Part shown: positions 8,055 to 15,761 of the stretch, piece by piece
How positions within the stretch are numbered: position 1 is the stretch's first letter
Layout: each line of letters starts with the position of its first letter
Position numbers and translations under genes: made by a program
The notes under the pieces: generated by a model
The model's input: the letters and a program-made list of their open reading frames with translations, nothing else
What the model was told of the DNA's origin: nothing
Database searches by the model: none
Origin: Clostridiales bacterium CHKCI006
Lineage (GTDB): Bacteria; Bacillota_I; Bacilli_A; Erysipelotrichales; Coprobacillaceae
Reading direction: 5' to 3'
Assembly (NCBI GenBank): GCA_900018345.1
Contig: FCNA01000025.1
Location: 1-46,562 of the forward strand
DNA length: 46,562 bases

Positions 8055-8648
8055 CTAGATTTTCGTGCGCCCTTCCAATGACTTCAATAAAGTCAGTTCA
8101 TCCGCATAATCAATATTACTTCCAATCGGCAGACCATGTGCAATTCTGGTGACATTGACTGGTCGATCTTCCAGTAAGCGTGCCAGATAAAGTGCCGTTG
8201 TTTCTCCATCCCGCGTTGGATTGGTCGCAATGATGATTTCTTTTAGCTTATCATCGATACGATCAAATAAGGATTCGATATTCAGATCCTCGATACCAAC
8301 CCCATCCATGATGGAAACAGCGCCATGTAATACATGATATAGTCCATGATATTCCTTGACTTTCTCCATCGCATAAACATCCTGCGGTTTTTCAACGACA
8401 CAGATCATTGAATGATCTCGGGTTGGATCCTTACAGATCTCACATTCTTCTCCCTCACAGATATTTCCGCATGTTCTGCAGTAATGGATTTTCTGATGTA
8501 GTTCAGATAAGGCATCTGCAAATTCCTTCACATACACATCATCCATATTTAAGATGTAGTACGCTAAACGCTCAGCGCTTTTACTGCCAATTCCTGGCAA
8601 ATGTTTAAAACACTCAATTAAATGATTAAAGGCTTCAGGATATTGCAT
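8055..8648 (-). CDS. recR: Recombination mediator RecR
   Basis: RecR works with RecF and RecO to load RecA on single-stranded gaps. The 197 residues show an N-terminal helix-hairpin-helix (FKHLPGIGSKSAERLAYYIL), the C4 zinc finger CRTCGNICEGEECEIC, and a Toprim domain starting MICVVEKPQDVYAMEK. The C terminus shows the usual ARIAHGLPIGSNIDYAD segment. The start overlaps the ybaB stop by one base. Length is normal. Confidence 0.97.
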   Translation of the reverse strand: MQYPEAFNHLIECFKHLPGIGSKSAERLAYYILNMDDVYVKEFADALSELHQKIHYCRTCGNICEGEECEICKDPTRDHSMICVVEKPQDVYAMEKVKEYHGLYHVLHGAVSIMDGVGIEDLNIESLFDRIDDKLKEIIIATNPTRDGETTALYLARLLEDRPVNVTRIAHGLPIGSNIDYADELTLLKSLEGRTKI

Positions 8649-8956
8649 TAGAATAAATTAGGCATGCTGACATTACCAGCGATGCTGCCAATCTCCTCTT
8701 CTTTTTGTTTGGCAATTTCTCCTCTTTTTTGATTGAGTGTCTCTACCAGTAAATCTTCCAGCTTCGTTTTATTTTCTGCTGTTAATAAAGCTTCATCGAT
8801 TGCTAATTTCACAATCTCCATATTTCCTTTCATCTGCCCCTGAATGTTTCCATCATCACTTACAAAATCAAATACTTTCTCATTGAAAGCATTCTGTACT
8901 TTATTTAATTTTTTCTGCATCTGATTAGCTTGTTTCATCAGTTGAGCTATATTCAT
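8648..8956 (-). CDS. ybaB: YbaB/EbfC-family nucleoid-associated protein
   Basis: A 102-residue dimeric DNA-binding protein of the YbaB/EbfC family. It opens with NIAQLMKQANQMQKKLNKVQ, typical of the family, followed by a short beta sheet (NIQGQMKGNMEIVKLAID) and a C-terminal helix. It lies between dnaX and recR, six bases after dnaX, the conserved location across bacteria. Confidence 0.93.
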   Translation of the reverse strand: MNIAQLMKQANQMQKKLNKVQNAFNEKVFDFVSDDGNIQGQMKGNMEIVKLAIDEALLTAENKTKLEDLLVETLNQKRGEIAKQKEEEIGSIAGNVSMPNLF

Positions 8957-8962
8957 CTTTAT

Positions 8963-10777
8963 TTACTCCTCTACAATTTGCACAATATCTCCAAAGAGCT
9001 CATAGGCATATTTTTGACCATCCGTCAGCGTTTCTTTTTCCTCTGGTTCCTCGACATTTTCAATATGGGTTAAATGAATCGGTCCCGGTTCTGGAAGCTG
9101 ACCCGCTTTTCTCAGTTCCATATAATGCTTACGGGTAGTCAGCCAGTCTGTCTTGGTCAATGCAATAAAATCAAATGTTTCACCCATCAATTCACTTATA
9201 AAACGTTTCAGACCAAAATAGTTTTCATAATAATTCACATTATTGGCGAGTGCCTGATGCTCAAAGGATAAAATCAATCCTCCCGGACAGGCCGCTACCG
9301 GACTGCTGTCTATCAAGAGACTCGCCCATTTGGCCGTATTGGTATTGGCCAAATAGCGCCTGATCATTGGCCACTTCTCTTGAGCCTGATTTAAGATCGT
9401 CCTTTTCGCATGTACCAAAATATTTAAAATATCTTTTGTGTCAATTTCTATTTGATTCTGCTCTCTATTGGTCTGTAATGGTGATGATGTTTCACGTGAA
9501 ACATTTTCTTCATTCATCACTTCTACCGGTTGTTTTCCTTCTACCGTTGATGGATCTGTCTCTTCTTCTATCTCATCATGACTTTCACTATTTGAGTAAT
9601 CATGATAATCATGAATGATCGGTATCACTTCTTCTTTTGGTTCAGACTTAACCACCGCCTTAGGTGTCTTGCTGGCAGGCTTTACTTTGACTTCATCATG
9701 AACCTGATTACATATTTTCATACAGGCCAGCTCAAAATATATTTTCGCATCCGTTGCTTCACGATAATGCGTACTGGCATCCATCAGAATATCAATATAT
9801 TTAAAGCACTCCTCAACCGTAATATAAGGTAAAAGATCTTTTAGATATCCTTCATTCAACACAGTCAGAATATCCATATTTTCAGTATTTTTATAAATCA
9901 CCACGTCTTTTAAAATTTGGATCAAATCCATGGTCAGACGTTTGATATCTGTCCCCGCTTCATTCATACTATTCAAATCTTTCAATACCTGTCCCATATT
10001 GCGAGTCAGTAAGTTTTGAATAAAACGAATCTGATCAGCGACAGAAATAATACCATATACAGTATTGACATCCGCTACTGTCAGTCGACTGCCTGAATAA
10101 GCCAGACATTGTTCCAGGATGCTCAATGAATCACGCATCCCACCATCCGCAAGCTGCGCAATTAATGCCAGAGCATCTATTTCATAGTCAATTTTTTCTT
10201 CATGCATGACATATTCAAGGTAATCTGTAATATCCTTTTCTGATATCTTTGTAAAATCATAACGTTGACAACGCGAAATGATTGTTGGTAATATTCGCTG
10301 AGGTTCCGTTGTCGCTAAAATAAAAACGACATGTGCTGGAGGCTCTTCTAAGGTCTTTAATAAGGCATTAAAGGCTCCAGGTGACATCATGTGCACCTCA
10401 TCGATGATGTACACTTTATATTTTGCCCGAATCGGCGCATACTTCACCTTTTCAATCAGATCACGAACCTCATCTACCCCGTTATTGCTGGCAGCATCGA
10501 TTTCAACGATATCTGGATGTTCACCATTCGTAATTGCTACACAGTTGTCACAGACATTACATGGCTTCCCATCATGCGCATTTTCACAGTTAATCGCCTT
10601 TGCCAGAATTTTAGCCGTGGATGTCTTTCCAGTACCACGTGGCCCGCAGAACAGATAAGCATGCGAGATTCGATTTTCTTTAATAGCATTTTCCAATGTT
10701 TTTGTAATATGCTTCTGCCCTGCAAAATGCTCAAAATCTTGGGGACGATAAGCACGATATAACGCACGGTATGCCAT
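8963..10777 (-). CDS. dnaX: DNA polymerase III subunits gamma/tau (DnaX)
   Basis: The clamp-loader ATPase. At 604 residues it has the N-terminal AAA+ module with Walker A GPRGTGKT (45-52), a four-Cys zinc site between residues 64 and 82, Walker B YIIDEVHMM, and SRC in TIISRCQRYDF. Domain III and a variable tau-type C-terminal region follow; the latter holds an acidic linker around residues 400-430. No gamma-producing slippery sequence was noted. A parS site is embedded in the linker, where it is read as VSRET. AGGAG precedes the ATG. It heads the leftward dnaX-ybaB-recR-bofA run. Confidence 0.97.
   Translation of the reverse strand: MAYRALYRAYRPQDFEHFAGQKHITKTLENAIKENRISHAYLFCGPRGTGKTSTAKILAKAINCENAHDGKPCNVCDNCVAITNGEHPDIVEIDAASNNGVDEVRDLIEKVKYAPIRAKYKVYIIDEVHMMSPGAFNALLKTLEEPPAHVVFILATTEPQRILPTIISRCQRYDFTKISEKDITDYLEYVMHEEKIDYEIDALALIAQLADGGMRDSLSILEQCLAYSGSRLTVADVNTVYGIISVADQIRFIQNLLTRNMGQVLKDLNSMNEAGTDIKRLTMDLIQILKDVVIYKNTENMDILTVLNEGYLKDLLPYITVEECFKYIDILMDASTHYREATDAKIYFELACMKICNQVHDEVKVKPASKTPKAVVKSEPKEEVIPIIHDYHDYSNSESHDEIEEETDPSTVEGKQPVEVMNEENVSRETSSPLQTNREQNQIEIDTKDILNILVHAKRTILNQAQEKWPMIRRYLANTNTAKWASLLIDSSPVAACPGGLILSFEHQALANNVNYYENYFGLKRFISELMGETFDFIALTKTDWLTTRKHYMELRKAGQLPEPGPIHLTHIENVEEPEEKETLTDGQKYAYELFGDIVQIVEE
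9488..9503. promoter_or_regulatory. parS site 1 (inside dnaX)
   Basis: A perfect 16-bp palindrome TGTTTCACGTGAAACA, the ParB/Spo0J binding consensus. It lies in the variable linker of DnaX, where it is translated as VSRET. Confidence 0.93.
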
Positions 10778-10832
10778 AGCATCAACTCCTACCTATATAT
10801 TATACTATAATTTGCCCTTGAAAGGTATGTTT

Positions 10833-11954
10833 TTATACATGGAAAAGATAGAAACGCATCAACTGTTCTACTGTCTTTTCAATGCGTGTTAAAGTATAGG
10901 ATAAGTCCATCGCATCACTTAAAGAGACGGGTCCGGACTGAATACTAAAGTAAGCCGTTATTCCTAAATCATGACATACATCGGCCTGATCAGCAATGCT
11001 GCCACCCAAAAGGATCATTGGTTTATGATATTGCTTTGCGAGTTTAGCTAAGCCTCCTGGTCCTTTTCCCATTGCCGTTTGGGCATCAATGCGTCCTTCA
11101 CCGCTAATCACAAGATCCACTTGAGAAATCAGTTTTTCAAATTCACCGGCCTCCATGATCAGATCGATACCCGGCTTCATTTCAACGGACATCACACTCA
11201 TTAAGGCAAAACCCAGTCCTCCGGCTGCACCGGCACCAGCCACTTCCATCATCCTGGCATTGACCTTATGCCCATAATGATTCATTGCCTGATCAACATT
11301 TTCTAACTGGTCAGCGGATACACCTTTCTGTGGTCCGAAAATGTAAGTTGCGCCTTGCTTGCCACATAGAGGATTTTTGACATCGCATGCTAGAGTGACA
11401 TTTGCCTTCTTTAGAAGTGGATGGAGATGAGCGAATGACACACGTTCCACCTTACTGAGATTCGCTGCCATTCCATCCAGTAGATGTCCGTTGATATCAT
11501 AGAATGCTACACCTAAAGCCTGCAACATCCCCATACCACCATCATTGGTTGAACTTCCCCCTAATCCAACAATCAAATGCCGATATCCATTTTTTAAACA
11601 ATGCAGGATCATTTCACCAACTCCATAAGTCCCCGCTCTTAACGGTTCATGGTACTGATCCATCGGCAGTCCGACAATCTGCGCAATCTCAATCACTGCT
11701 GTATTGGTTTGCTCTATTACTCCATACGAACATTGAATCTTCTTTCCATATGCATCGTGAACTGCCACCTCTACTTTTCTGCCATGTAAACTATCGATCA
11801 ATACATCTAAGGTACCTTCTCCGCCATCCGCTAATCCTTTGACCCATATGTCACTTGTAGGATCTGCGTTTCGTATACCTGCTGCACAGGCTTGACCAAC
11901 CGCCAATGAACTGGCTGATCCTTTAAATGAATCCATCGCTACCAGTATCCTCAT
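10833..11954 (-). CDS. glxK: Glycerate kinase (GlxK/GarK family)
   Basis: A 373-residue glycerate kinase of the type that phosphorylates glycerate with ATP. The N terminus MRILVAMDSFKGSASS is the family opening, followed by KGLADGGEGTLDVL, the LIVGLGGSSTNDGGMGMLQALG motif (about residues 120-142), GAGAAGGLGFAL, and VISGEGRIDAQTAMGKGP. The open frame extends to 12008, but the family N terminus and GGCGGGAAT upstream place the start at the ATG at 11954. It interrupts the dnaX-tadA neighbourhood and is not cotranscribed with a recognisable pathway gene. Confidence 0.93.
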   Translation of the reverse strand: MRILVAMDSFKGSASSLAVGQACAAGIRNADPTSDIWVKGLADGGEGTLDVLIDSLHGRKVEVAVHDAYGKKIQCSYGVIEQTNTAVIEIAQIVGLPMDQYHEPLRAGTYGVGEMILHCLKNGYRHLIVGLGGSSTNDGGMGMLQALGVAFYDINGHLLDGMAANLSKVERVSFAHLHPLLKKANVTLACDVKNPLCGKQGATYIFGPQKGVSADQLENVDQAMNHYGHKVNARMMEVAGAGAAGGLGFALMSVMSVEMKPGIDLIMEAGEFEKLISQVDLVISGEGRIDAQTAMGKGPGGLAKLAKQYHKPMILLGGSIADQADVCHDLGITAYFSIQSGPVSLSDAMDLSYTLTRIEKTVEQLMRFYLFHV

Positions 11955-12019
11955 ATTCCCGCCTTCTTTCTTTATTCTTATTATAAATTGAATTAATGAG
12001 GCTGACAAGAAACAAAAAA

Positions 12020-12035
12020 TGTTTCACGTGAAACA
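12020..12035. promoter_or_regulatory. parS site 2 (intergenic)
   Basis: Perfect TGTTTCACGTGAAACA between the divergent glycerate-kinase and EIIA genes, 37 bases upstream of the EIIA -35 box. Confidence 0.94.
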
Positions 12036-12071
12036 ACATTGTAAAACATATATGTGATTTCCATACACATA

Positions 12072-12100
12072 TTGACATCAATTTAAGGAAAAGTTAAAAT
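12072..12100 (+). promoter_or_regulatory. Sigma-A promoter of the EIIA gene
   Basis: A perfect TTGACA (12072-12077), a 17-base spacer and TAAAAT (12095-12100). The ATG at 12142 follows AAGGAG. Confidence 0.8.
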
Positions 12101-12141
12101 AAAATTAATATGACTTTCATGTCTAAAGAAGGAGCGAAAGC

Positions 12142-12621
12142 ATGCGCAAAAAATATCAACCACACATATCATCAGATCATATACTTGCCCCTATTGATGG
12201 ACGCGTCGTATCTCTTATTGCTGTTCCGGATCGCGTATTCTCATCTCTAATGTTAGGAGATGGCTTAGCAATCAAACCAACGAGTGAGACTTACTACGCT
12301 CCCTGTGATGCCCGGGTAACTGTCATTGCTTCTAGCAGACATTCGATCGGACTTACCCTTTTTAACGGGGCTGAAATGCTAATGCATATTGGTTTAAATT
12401 CTGATCAGCTTCACGGTGAAGGAATCATTTCTCATGTCAAAATTGGTGATAAGGTAAAACAGGGAGACCCACTAATTACGATTGATTTTCAGGTTTTTAA
12501 TGCCCATCAAATCGATCCTTTAACGCCAATCGTTATTATTAACAGTGACAAATATCCATTAAAAAATAAGACACATTTAACCCATGTCAAAGCCAAAGAA
12601 TCTATATTATTTACATTTTAA
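12142..12621 (+). CDS. Stand-alone PTS glucose-type EIIA (Crr-like)
   Basis: A 159-residue EIIA-Glc domain protein. Family signatures are LAPIDGRVVSL, VFSSLMLGDGLAIKP, and the phosphorylated histidine in MLMHIGLNSDQLHGEG. The second active-site histidine is in SSRHSIGLTL, so both are present. It would pass phosphate from HPr to a EIIB partner, and in Gram-positives such stand-alone forms can serve several EIIBC permeases. No permease gene is adjacent. It has its own strong promoter and terminator, and so is a single-gene unit. Confidence 0.92.
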   Translation: MRKKYQPHISSDHILAPIDGRVVSLIAVPDRVFSSLMLGDGLAIKPTSETYYAPCDARVTVIASSRHSIGLTLFNGAEMLMHIGLNSDQLHGEGIISHVKIGDKVKQGDPLITIDFQVFNAHQIDPLTPIVIINSDKYPLKNKTHLTHVKAKESILFTF

Positions 12622-12650
12622 AAGATGGTCACTTTAGCGACCATCTTTTT
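12620..12650. terminator. Bidirectional terminator
   Basis: AAAAGATGGTC (12620-12630) pairs with GACCATCTTTT (12639-12649), with T or A runs on both sides. It separates the EIIA gene from the converging membrane-protein gene. Confidence 0.85.
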
Positions 12651-13534
12651 TAGTCCATTTTCTTTTCGTATACACCCTGACGTTTGACTTGATGATATGC
12701 CTGATAATACATTGAGAAAGATCCAATCAACATGAAGATATAGCCAAATGCCAGATCCTGAGCAACCGCTTCTTGTATTTCTGATTCTTCTAAAAATCTT
12801 GGCAACAAATCAAGCGCTCTTTCAAAGTCGACATCTAGCGCTTTTATGATTTCAAGATCAAGACATAACATTTCTGCCACAGCCAACATAATGACAGAAA
12901 CAATAATGGCTAAAATCAAACCACGAAGATCCAATCTTCCAGCAAACTTTTCATATCCTTTAATGGCCAGAAATGACATCAAAAAGCCACCTAAAACCGT
13001 AATATATCCGGTCTGATAAAAAGCGACCCATGCAGCCATCCCTACGATTGCACCTAAAATTAATCCAATCAATCCCCTTCCAAACTTGACTTTTGGCAAG
13101 CTTGGTACTGAGGCTTGATATTGCTGCAAACAATCATCACAAACAAGCGCTATATTTCCTTGCATATGACAGATATGAACATTTTTCTCCTGCTGACAGT
13201 ACTGACAGATTTCTTTGACTTGCCAGTGTGAAAGGAATGTTGAAACCATTTGCAGCATCTGTTCAATCTGTTGTGGGTTTACTTTATTTATATTCTGAAT
13301 GACCATTTGTAATATCGGTTTCTGGTAGGTCAACTGATCAATATAAGTCAGCGGAAGGTTCATTAACGCTAAATGATATTCTTCTGTCAATGAAACACTC
13401 GTGCTTAACACAAGGCGTTTATTTTGCTTATAATAAGATAAAAGATAATGATAGCCTGCGACTTTTCCATAGGCAGACTGATTAAATTGATCAATTTGAA
13501 AACCAATTGACGTGAGTTCATTGATTCGTTTCAT
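12650..13534 (-). CDS. Zinc-ribbon membrane protein of unknown function
   Basis: A 294-residue protein I do not recognise. Residues 1-105 look cytosolic. A CxxC-x18-CxxC zinc ribbon sits at C110/C113/C132/C135. A Gly-rich membrane segment follows at about 154-175, with further membrane segments near 178-192, 203-225 and 262-282, so probably four in all. A short soluble loop with acidic residues lies before the last one. GAGG precedes the ATG. It starts 10 bases after tadA in the same direction, which suggests cotranscription with tadA. Confidence 0.72.
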   Translation of the reverse strand: MKRINELTSIGFQIDQFNQSAYGKVAGYHYLLSYYKQNKRLVLSTSVSLTEEYHLALMNLPLTYIDQLTYQKPILQMVIQNINKVNPQQIEQMLQMVSTFLSHWQVKEICQYCQQEKNVHICHMQGNIALVCDDCLQQYQASVPSLPKVKFGRGLIGLILGAIVGMAAWVAFYQTGYITVLGGFLMSFLAIKGYEKFAGRLDLRGLILAIIVSVIMLAVAEMLCLDLEIIKALDVDFERALDLLPRFLEESEIQEAVAQDLAFGYIFMLIGSFSMYYQAYHQVKRQGVYEKKMD

Positions 13535-13544
13535 CGGAAAACCT

Positions 13545-14015
13545 CTATTTCTCTATCTTCGCTTTTTTTCTTTTTTCTCTAAAATAATGACTTAACATCT
13601 CACTGCATTCTTCCTTCATGACTCCACCGACATATTCAATCTGATGATTAAACTGTTCTGGCGATGCCTGCTGCATCAGCATCCGAAAAGCAAACCAGCG
13701 CTTCACGCTTGCACCATAAATAACGCGTCGGATCCTTGCATTCAACAAAGCACCGGAGCACATGATACAAGGTTCGAGCGTGACATAGAGATCACAATCA
13801 TCTAAGCGCCAGCTTCCCAATTGGCGACATGCTTTTTCAATCGCAATCAGCTCTGCATGTTTGGTCACTTGCTGTTTTTTTTCACGCTGATTGTATCCTC
13901 TGGCAATGATTTGACCGTCTTTGACAATAACTGCACCAACGGGAACCTCATCAATCGCCAGGGCCTTTTGGGCTTGACGATAAGCTTCTTTCATGTATTT
14001 TAAATCATTATCCAT
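13545..14015 (-). CDS. tadA: tRNA-specific adenosine deaminase TadA
   Basis: TadA converts A34 to inosine in the tRNA-Arg anticodon. The deaminase core shows the HAE motif in TKHAELIAIEKA and the zinc-binding PCxxC in LEPCIMCSGALLNAR. The frame is open back to 14051, but that would enter the SRP RNA gene. AGGAG lies seven bases before the ATG at 14015 (four before an adjacent ATG at 14018), so the protein is about 156 residues, the normal length. Its position next to ffs and serS is common in Bacillota. Confidence 0.95.
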   Translation of the reverse strand: MDNDLKYMKEAYRQAQKALAIDEVPVGAVIVKDGQIIARGYNQREKKQQVTKHAELIAIEKACRQLGSWRLDDCDLYVTLEPCIMCSGALLNARIRRVIYGASVKRWFAFRMLMQQASPEQFNHQIEYVGGVMKEECSEMLSHYFREKRKKAKIEK

Positions 14016-14038
14016 CATGATTCTCCTAAATATAAAAA

Positions 14039-14119
14039 TACCACTACACATAACAGGGGATTCTTAATGCTGCTACCTTCCGGTCCTGACATGGTTCGAA
14101 GCCTGCTATTGTAGTGGCG
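14039..14119 (-). ncRNA. ffs: Signal recognition particle RNA, small bacterial type
   Basis: On the minus strand the conserved SRP domain IV core GTCAGGACCGGAAGGTAGCA is present, containing the GGAA-type tetraloop region. The ends pair: CCACTACA and its complement TGTAGTGG flank it at 14041-14048 and 14110-14117, giving an RNA of about 80 nt, like the 4.5S form. A strong promoter lies directly upstream. Location between serS and tadA fits. The exact 3' end is not certain. Confidence 0.93.
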
Positions 14120-14125
14120 AGTCTT

Positions 14126-14154
14126 ATTATACCTTATCCCGCTTGCTTTTGCAA
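14126..14154 (-). promoter_or_regulatory. Promoter of ffs
   Basis: On the minus strand TTGCAA (14149-14154), a 17-base spacer and TATAAT (14126-14131), placing the transcript start near 14119. Confidence 0.82.
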
Positions 14155-14174
14155 GTAAAAAGTATAATCAAATA

Positions 14175-14190
14175 TGTTTCACGTGAAACA
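14175..14190. promoter_or_regulatory. parS site 3 (between serS and ffs)
   Basis: Perfect TGTTTCACGTGAAACA, two bases after the serS stop codon and about 20 bases upstream of the ffs -35 box. No T run follows, so it is not an ordinary terminator. Confidence 0.94.
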
Positions 14191-14192
14191 TA

Positions 14193-15479
14193 CTATTTTC
14201 TTTTTTCAATCTTTGTTTTCCCGCCCATGTAAGGTCTTAAGGCTTCAGGAATGTTGATTGTTCCATCAGCATTATAGTTATTTTCGATAAAGGCAATGAT
14301 TGCACGTGTGCTGGCCAGTACCGTATTATTTAAGGTACATACATAATAGTTACCTTCTTTCCCCTTTGCTCGAATACTTAAACGACGCGCCTGGGCATCC
14401 CCTAAGATCGAACATGAACCTACTTCAAAGTATTTTTGCTGTCTTGGTGACCATGCTTCCACATCACAGGATTTCACTTTTAAATCAGCTAAATCTCCTG
14501 AGCAGCATTCTAATGTACGTACGGGAATATTCAAATGACGGAATAGTTCAACCGTATAAGACCACATCTTGTTATACCATTCCATGCCATCTTCCATCTT
14601 ACATAAAACAACCATTTCCTGTTTTTCAAACTGATGCACACGATAGATACCACGTTCTTCAATCCCATGTGCACCGACTTCTTTTCTGAAACATGGAGAG
14701 TAAGAAGTTAAAGTGATTGGGAGTTCATCTTCTTTAATGATCTGATCTTTGAACTTACCAATCATGGAGTGTTCACTCGTTCCAATCAGATATAAATCCT
14801 CCCCTTCAATTTTATACATCATAGCTTCCATCTCATCAAAACTCATGACTCCTGTAACCACATCACTGCGGATCATGAATGGTGGAATACAATAAGTAAA
14901 TCCTTTGTCAATCATGAAGTCACGTGCATAGCTCAACATAGCAGATGATAAGCGAGCAATATCTCCCATTAAATAGTAGAAACCATTCCCACTCGTACGA
15001 CCTGCACTGGCTTTATCTAAGCCATTCAGATTCTCAATGATATCAGCATGGTAAGGAATCTCATATTCGGGCACATAAGGATCTCCGTACTTCTGAATCT
15101 CTACGTTTTCGCTGTCATCTTTGCCAATTGGAACGGAATCATCAATGAAGTTTGGAATTTTCATCATGATCTCTCTGATTTTAGGAGCTAATTCATTTTC
15201 TTTTTCTTCCAGGCTCTTCAATTCATCTGCCATGCTGGTTACCTGGCGTTTATTTTCTTCTGCTTCAGCTTTCTTGCCTTCACGCATAAACTGACCAATT
15301 TCTTTAGATAAACGATTACGCATCGCACGTAAGTCACTTGCTTTCGTTAAGACTTCGCGATACTCTTTGTCTAAAGCAACGACTTCATCTACTAAGTGTA
15401 ACTTATGGTCCTGAAATTTTTTACGCATGTTCTCTTTGACTGCTTCTGGATTTTCTCTTAAGATTGCAATATCAATCAT
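14193..15479 (-). CDS. serS: Seryl-tRNA synthetase, archaeal-like motif set
   Basis: A 428-residue class II synthetase that charges tRNA-Ser. An N-terminal coiled-coil arm (about residues 25-105, KEIGQFMREGKKAEAEENKR) is followed by the catalytic core with the TSEHSMIGK segment, motif 2 in FRKEVGAHG...GIYRVHQFEKQEM, and motif 3 in TLNNTVLASTRAIIAFIEN. These motifs are closer to those of archaeal SerRS (HTLNST..A..RAI) than to the Bacillus form (HTLNGSGLAVGRT). AAAGGAG precedes the ATG. Expression is probably controlled by the T-box upstream. Confidence 0.95.
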   Translation of the reverse strand: MIDIAILRENPEAVKENMRKKFQDHKLHLVDEVVALDKEYREVLTKASDLRAMRNRLSKEIGQFMREGKKAEAEENKRQVTSMADELKSLEEKENELAPKIREIMMKIPNFIDDSVPIGKDDSENVEIQKYGDPYVPEYEIPYHADIIENLNGLDKASAGRTSGNGFYYLMGDIARLSSAMLSYARDFMIDKGFTYCIPPFMIRSDVVTGVMSFDEMEAMMYKIEGEDLYLIGTSEHSMIGKFKDQIIKEDELPITLTSYSPCFRKEVGAHGIEERGIYRVHQFEKQEMVVLCKMEDGMEWYNKMWSYTVELFRHLNIPVRTLECCSGDLADLKVKSCDVEAWSPRQQKYFEVGSCSILGDAQARRLSIRAKGKEGNYYVCTLNNTVLASTRAIIAFIENNYNADGTINIPEALRPYMGGKTKIEKRK

Positions 15480-15497
15480 TTTATTCTTCTCCTTTCC

Positions 15498-15726
15498 AAA
15501 ATAAAAGGCACCCTTTTAGGGACGAGAATCTCGTGGTGCCACCCTATTTATAAATGTTTCACGTGAAACATCTATCGCTTCATTAGATAACGGCTAAAGC
15601 CGGAAATGGATACTTCATTCCCCATTTCACTCAGAGGGGGATTTCAATAAGTGTTCATACCTGTTTCCACCACCCACAGGCTCTCTATCACAAACGGCTT
15701 ACCTACTTGTCCTCGTCAACGATTTC
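15498..15726 (-). promoter_or_regulatory. T-box leader of serS
   Basis: The minus strand carries the T-box core AGGGTGGCACCACG (15545-15532), which pairs with uncharged tRNA 3' ends and drives antitermination. A terminator stem follows (GGCACC with GGTGCC, then a T-rich run near 15500). Upstream is a Stem I with an AGAGAGCCTG...CAGG apical region. Specifier choice lies in CCCCCTCTGAG, so UCC or UCU, both serine. A parS palindrome occupies the place just before the core where Stem III should be. A serine-tRNA-sensing role is inferred from the gene it controls. Confidence 0.9.
15555..15570. promoter_or_regulatory. parS site 4 (inside the serS T-box leader)
   Basis: Perfect TGTTTCACGTGAAACA nine bases 5' of the T-box core on the transcribed strand. 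In RNA it can fold into a hairpin in the Stem III position. Confidence 0.94.
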
Positions 15727-15732
15727 AATGTC

Positions 15733-15761
15733 ATTATACAATAAAGTCTTGAAGGAATCAA
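15733..15761 (-). promoter_or_regulatory. Promoter of the serS T-box transcript
   Basis: On the minus strand TTGATT (15756-15761), a 17-base spacer and a perfect TATAAT (15733-15738). The start would be near 15726. The -35 box overlaps the last codons of the phosphorylase-like gene. Confidence 0.75.

Noticed and set aside
10391-10762. A 123-residue plus-strand frame antisense to dnaX
   Set aside because: It mirrors the codon pattern of the highly conserved ATPase domain; no ribosome binding site.
14016-14051. Longer N terminus of TadA
   Set aside because: It would extend into the SRP RNA gene; AGGAG supports the start near 14015-14018.
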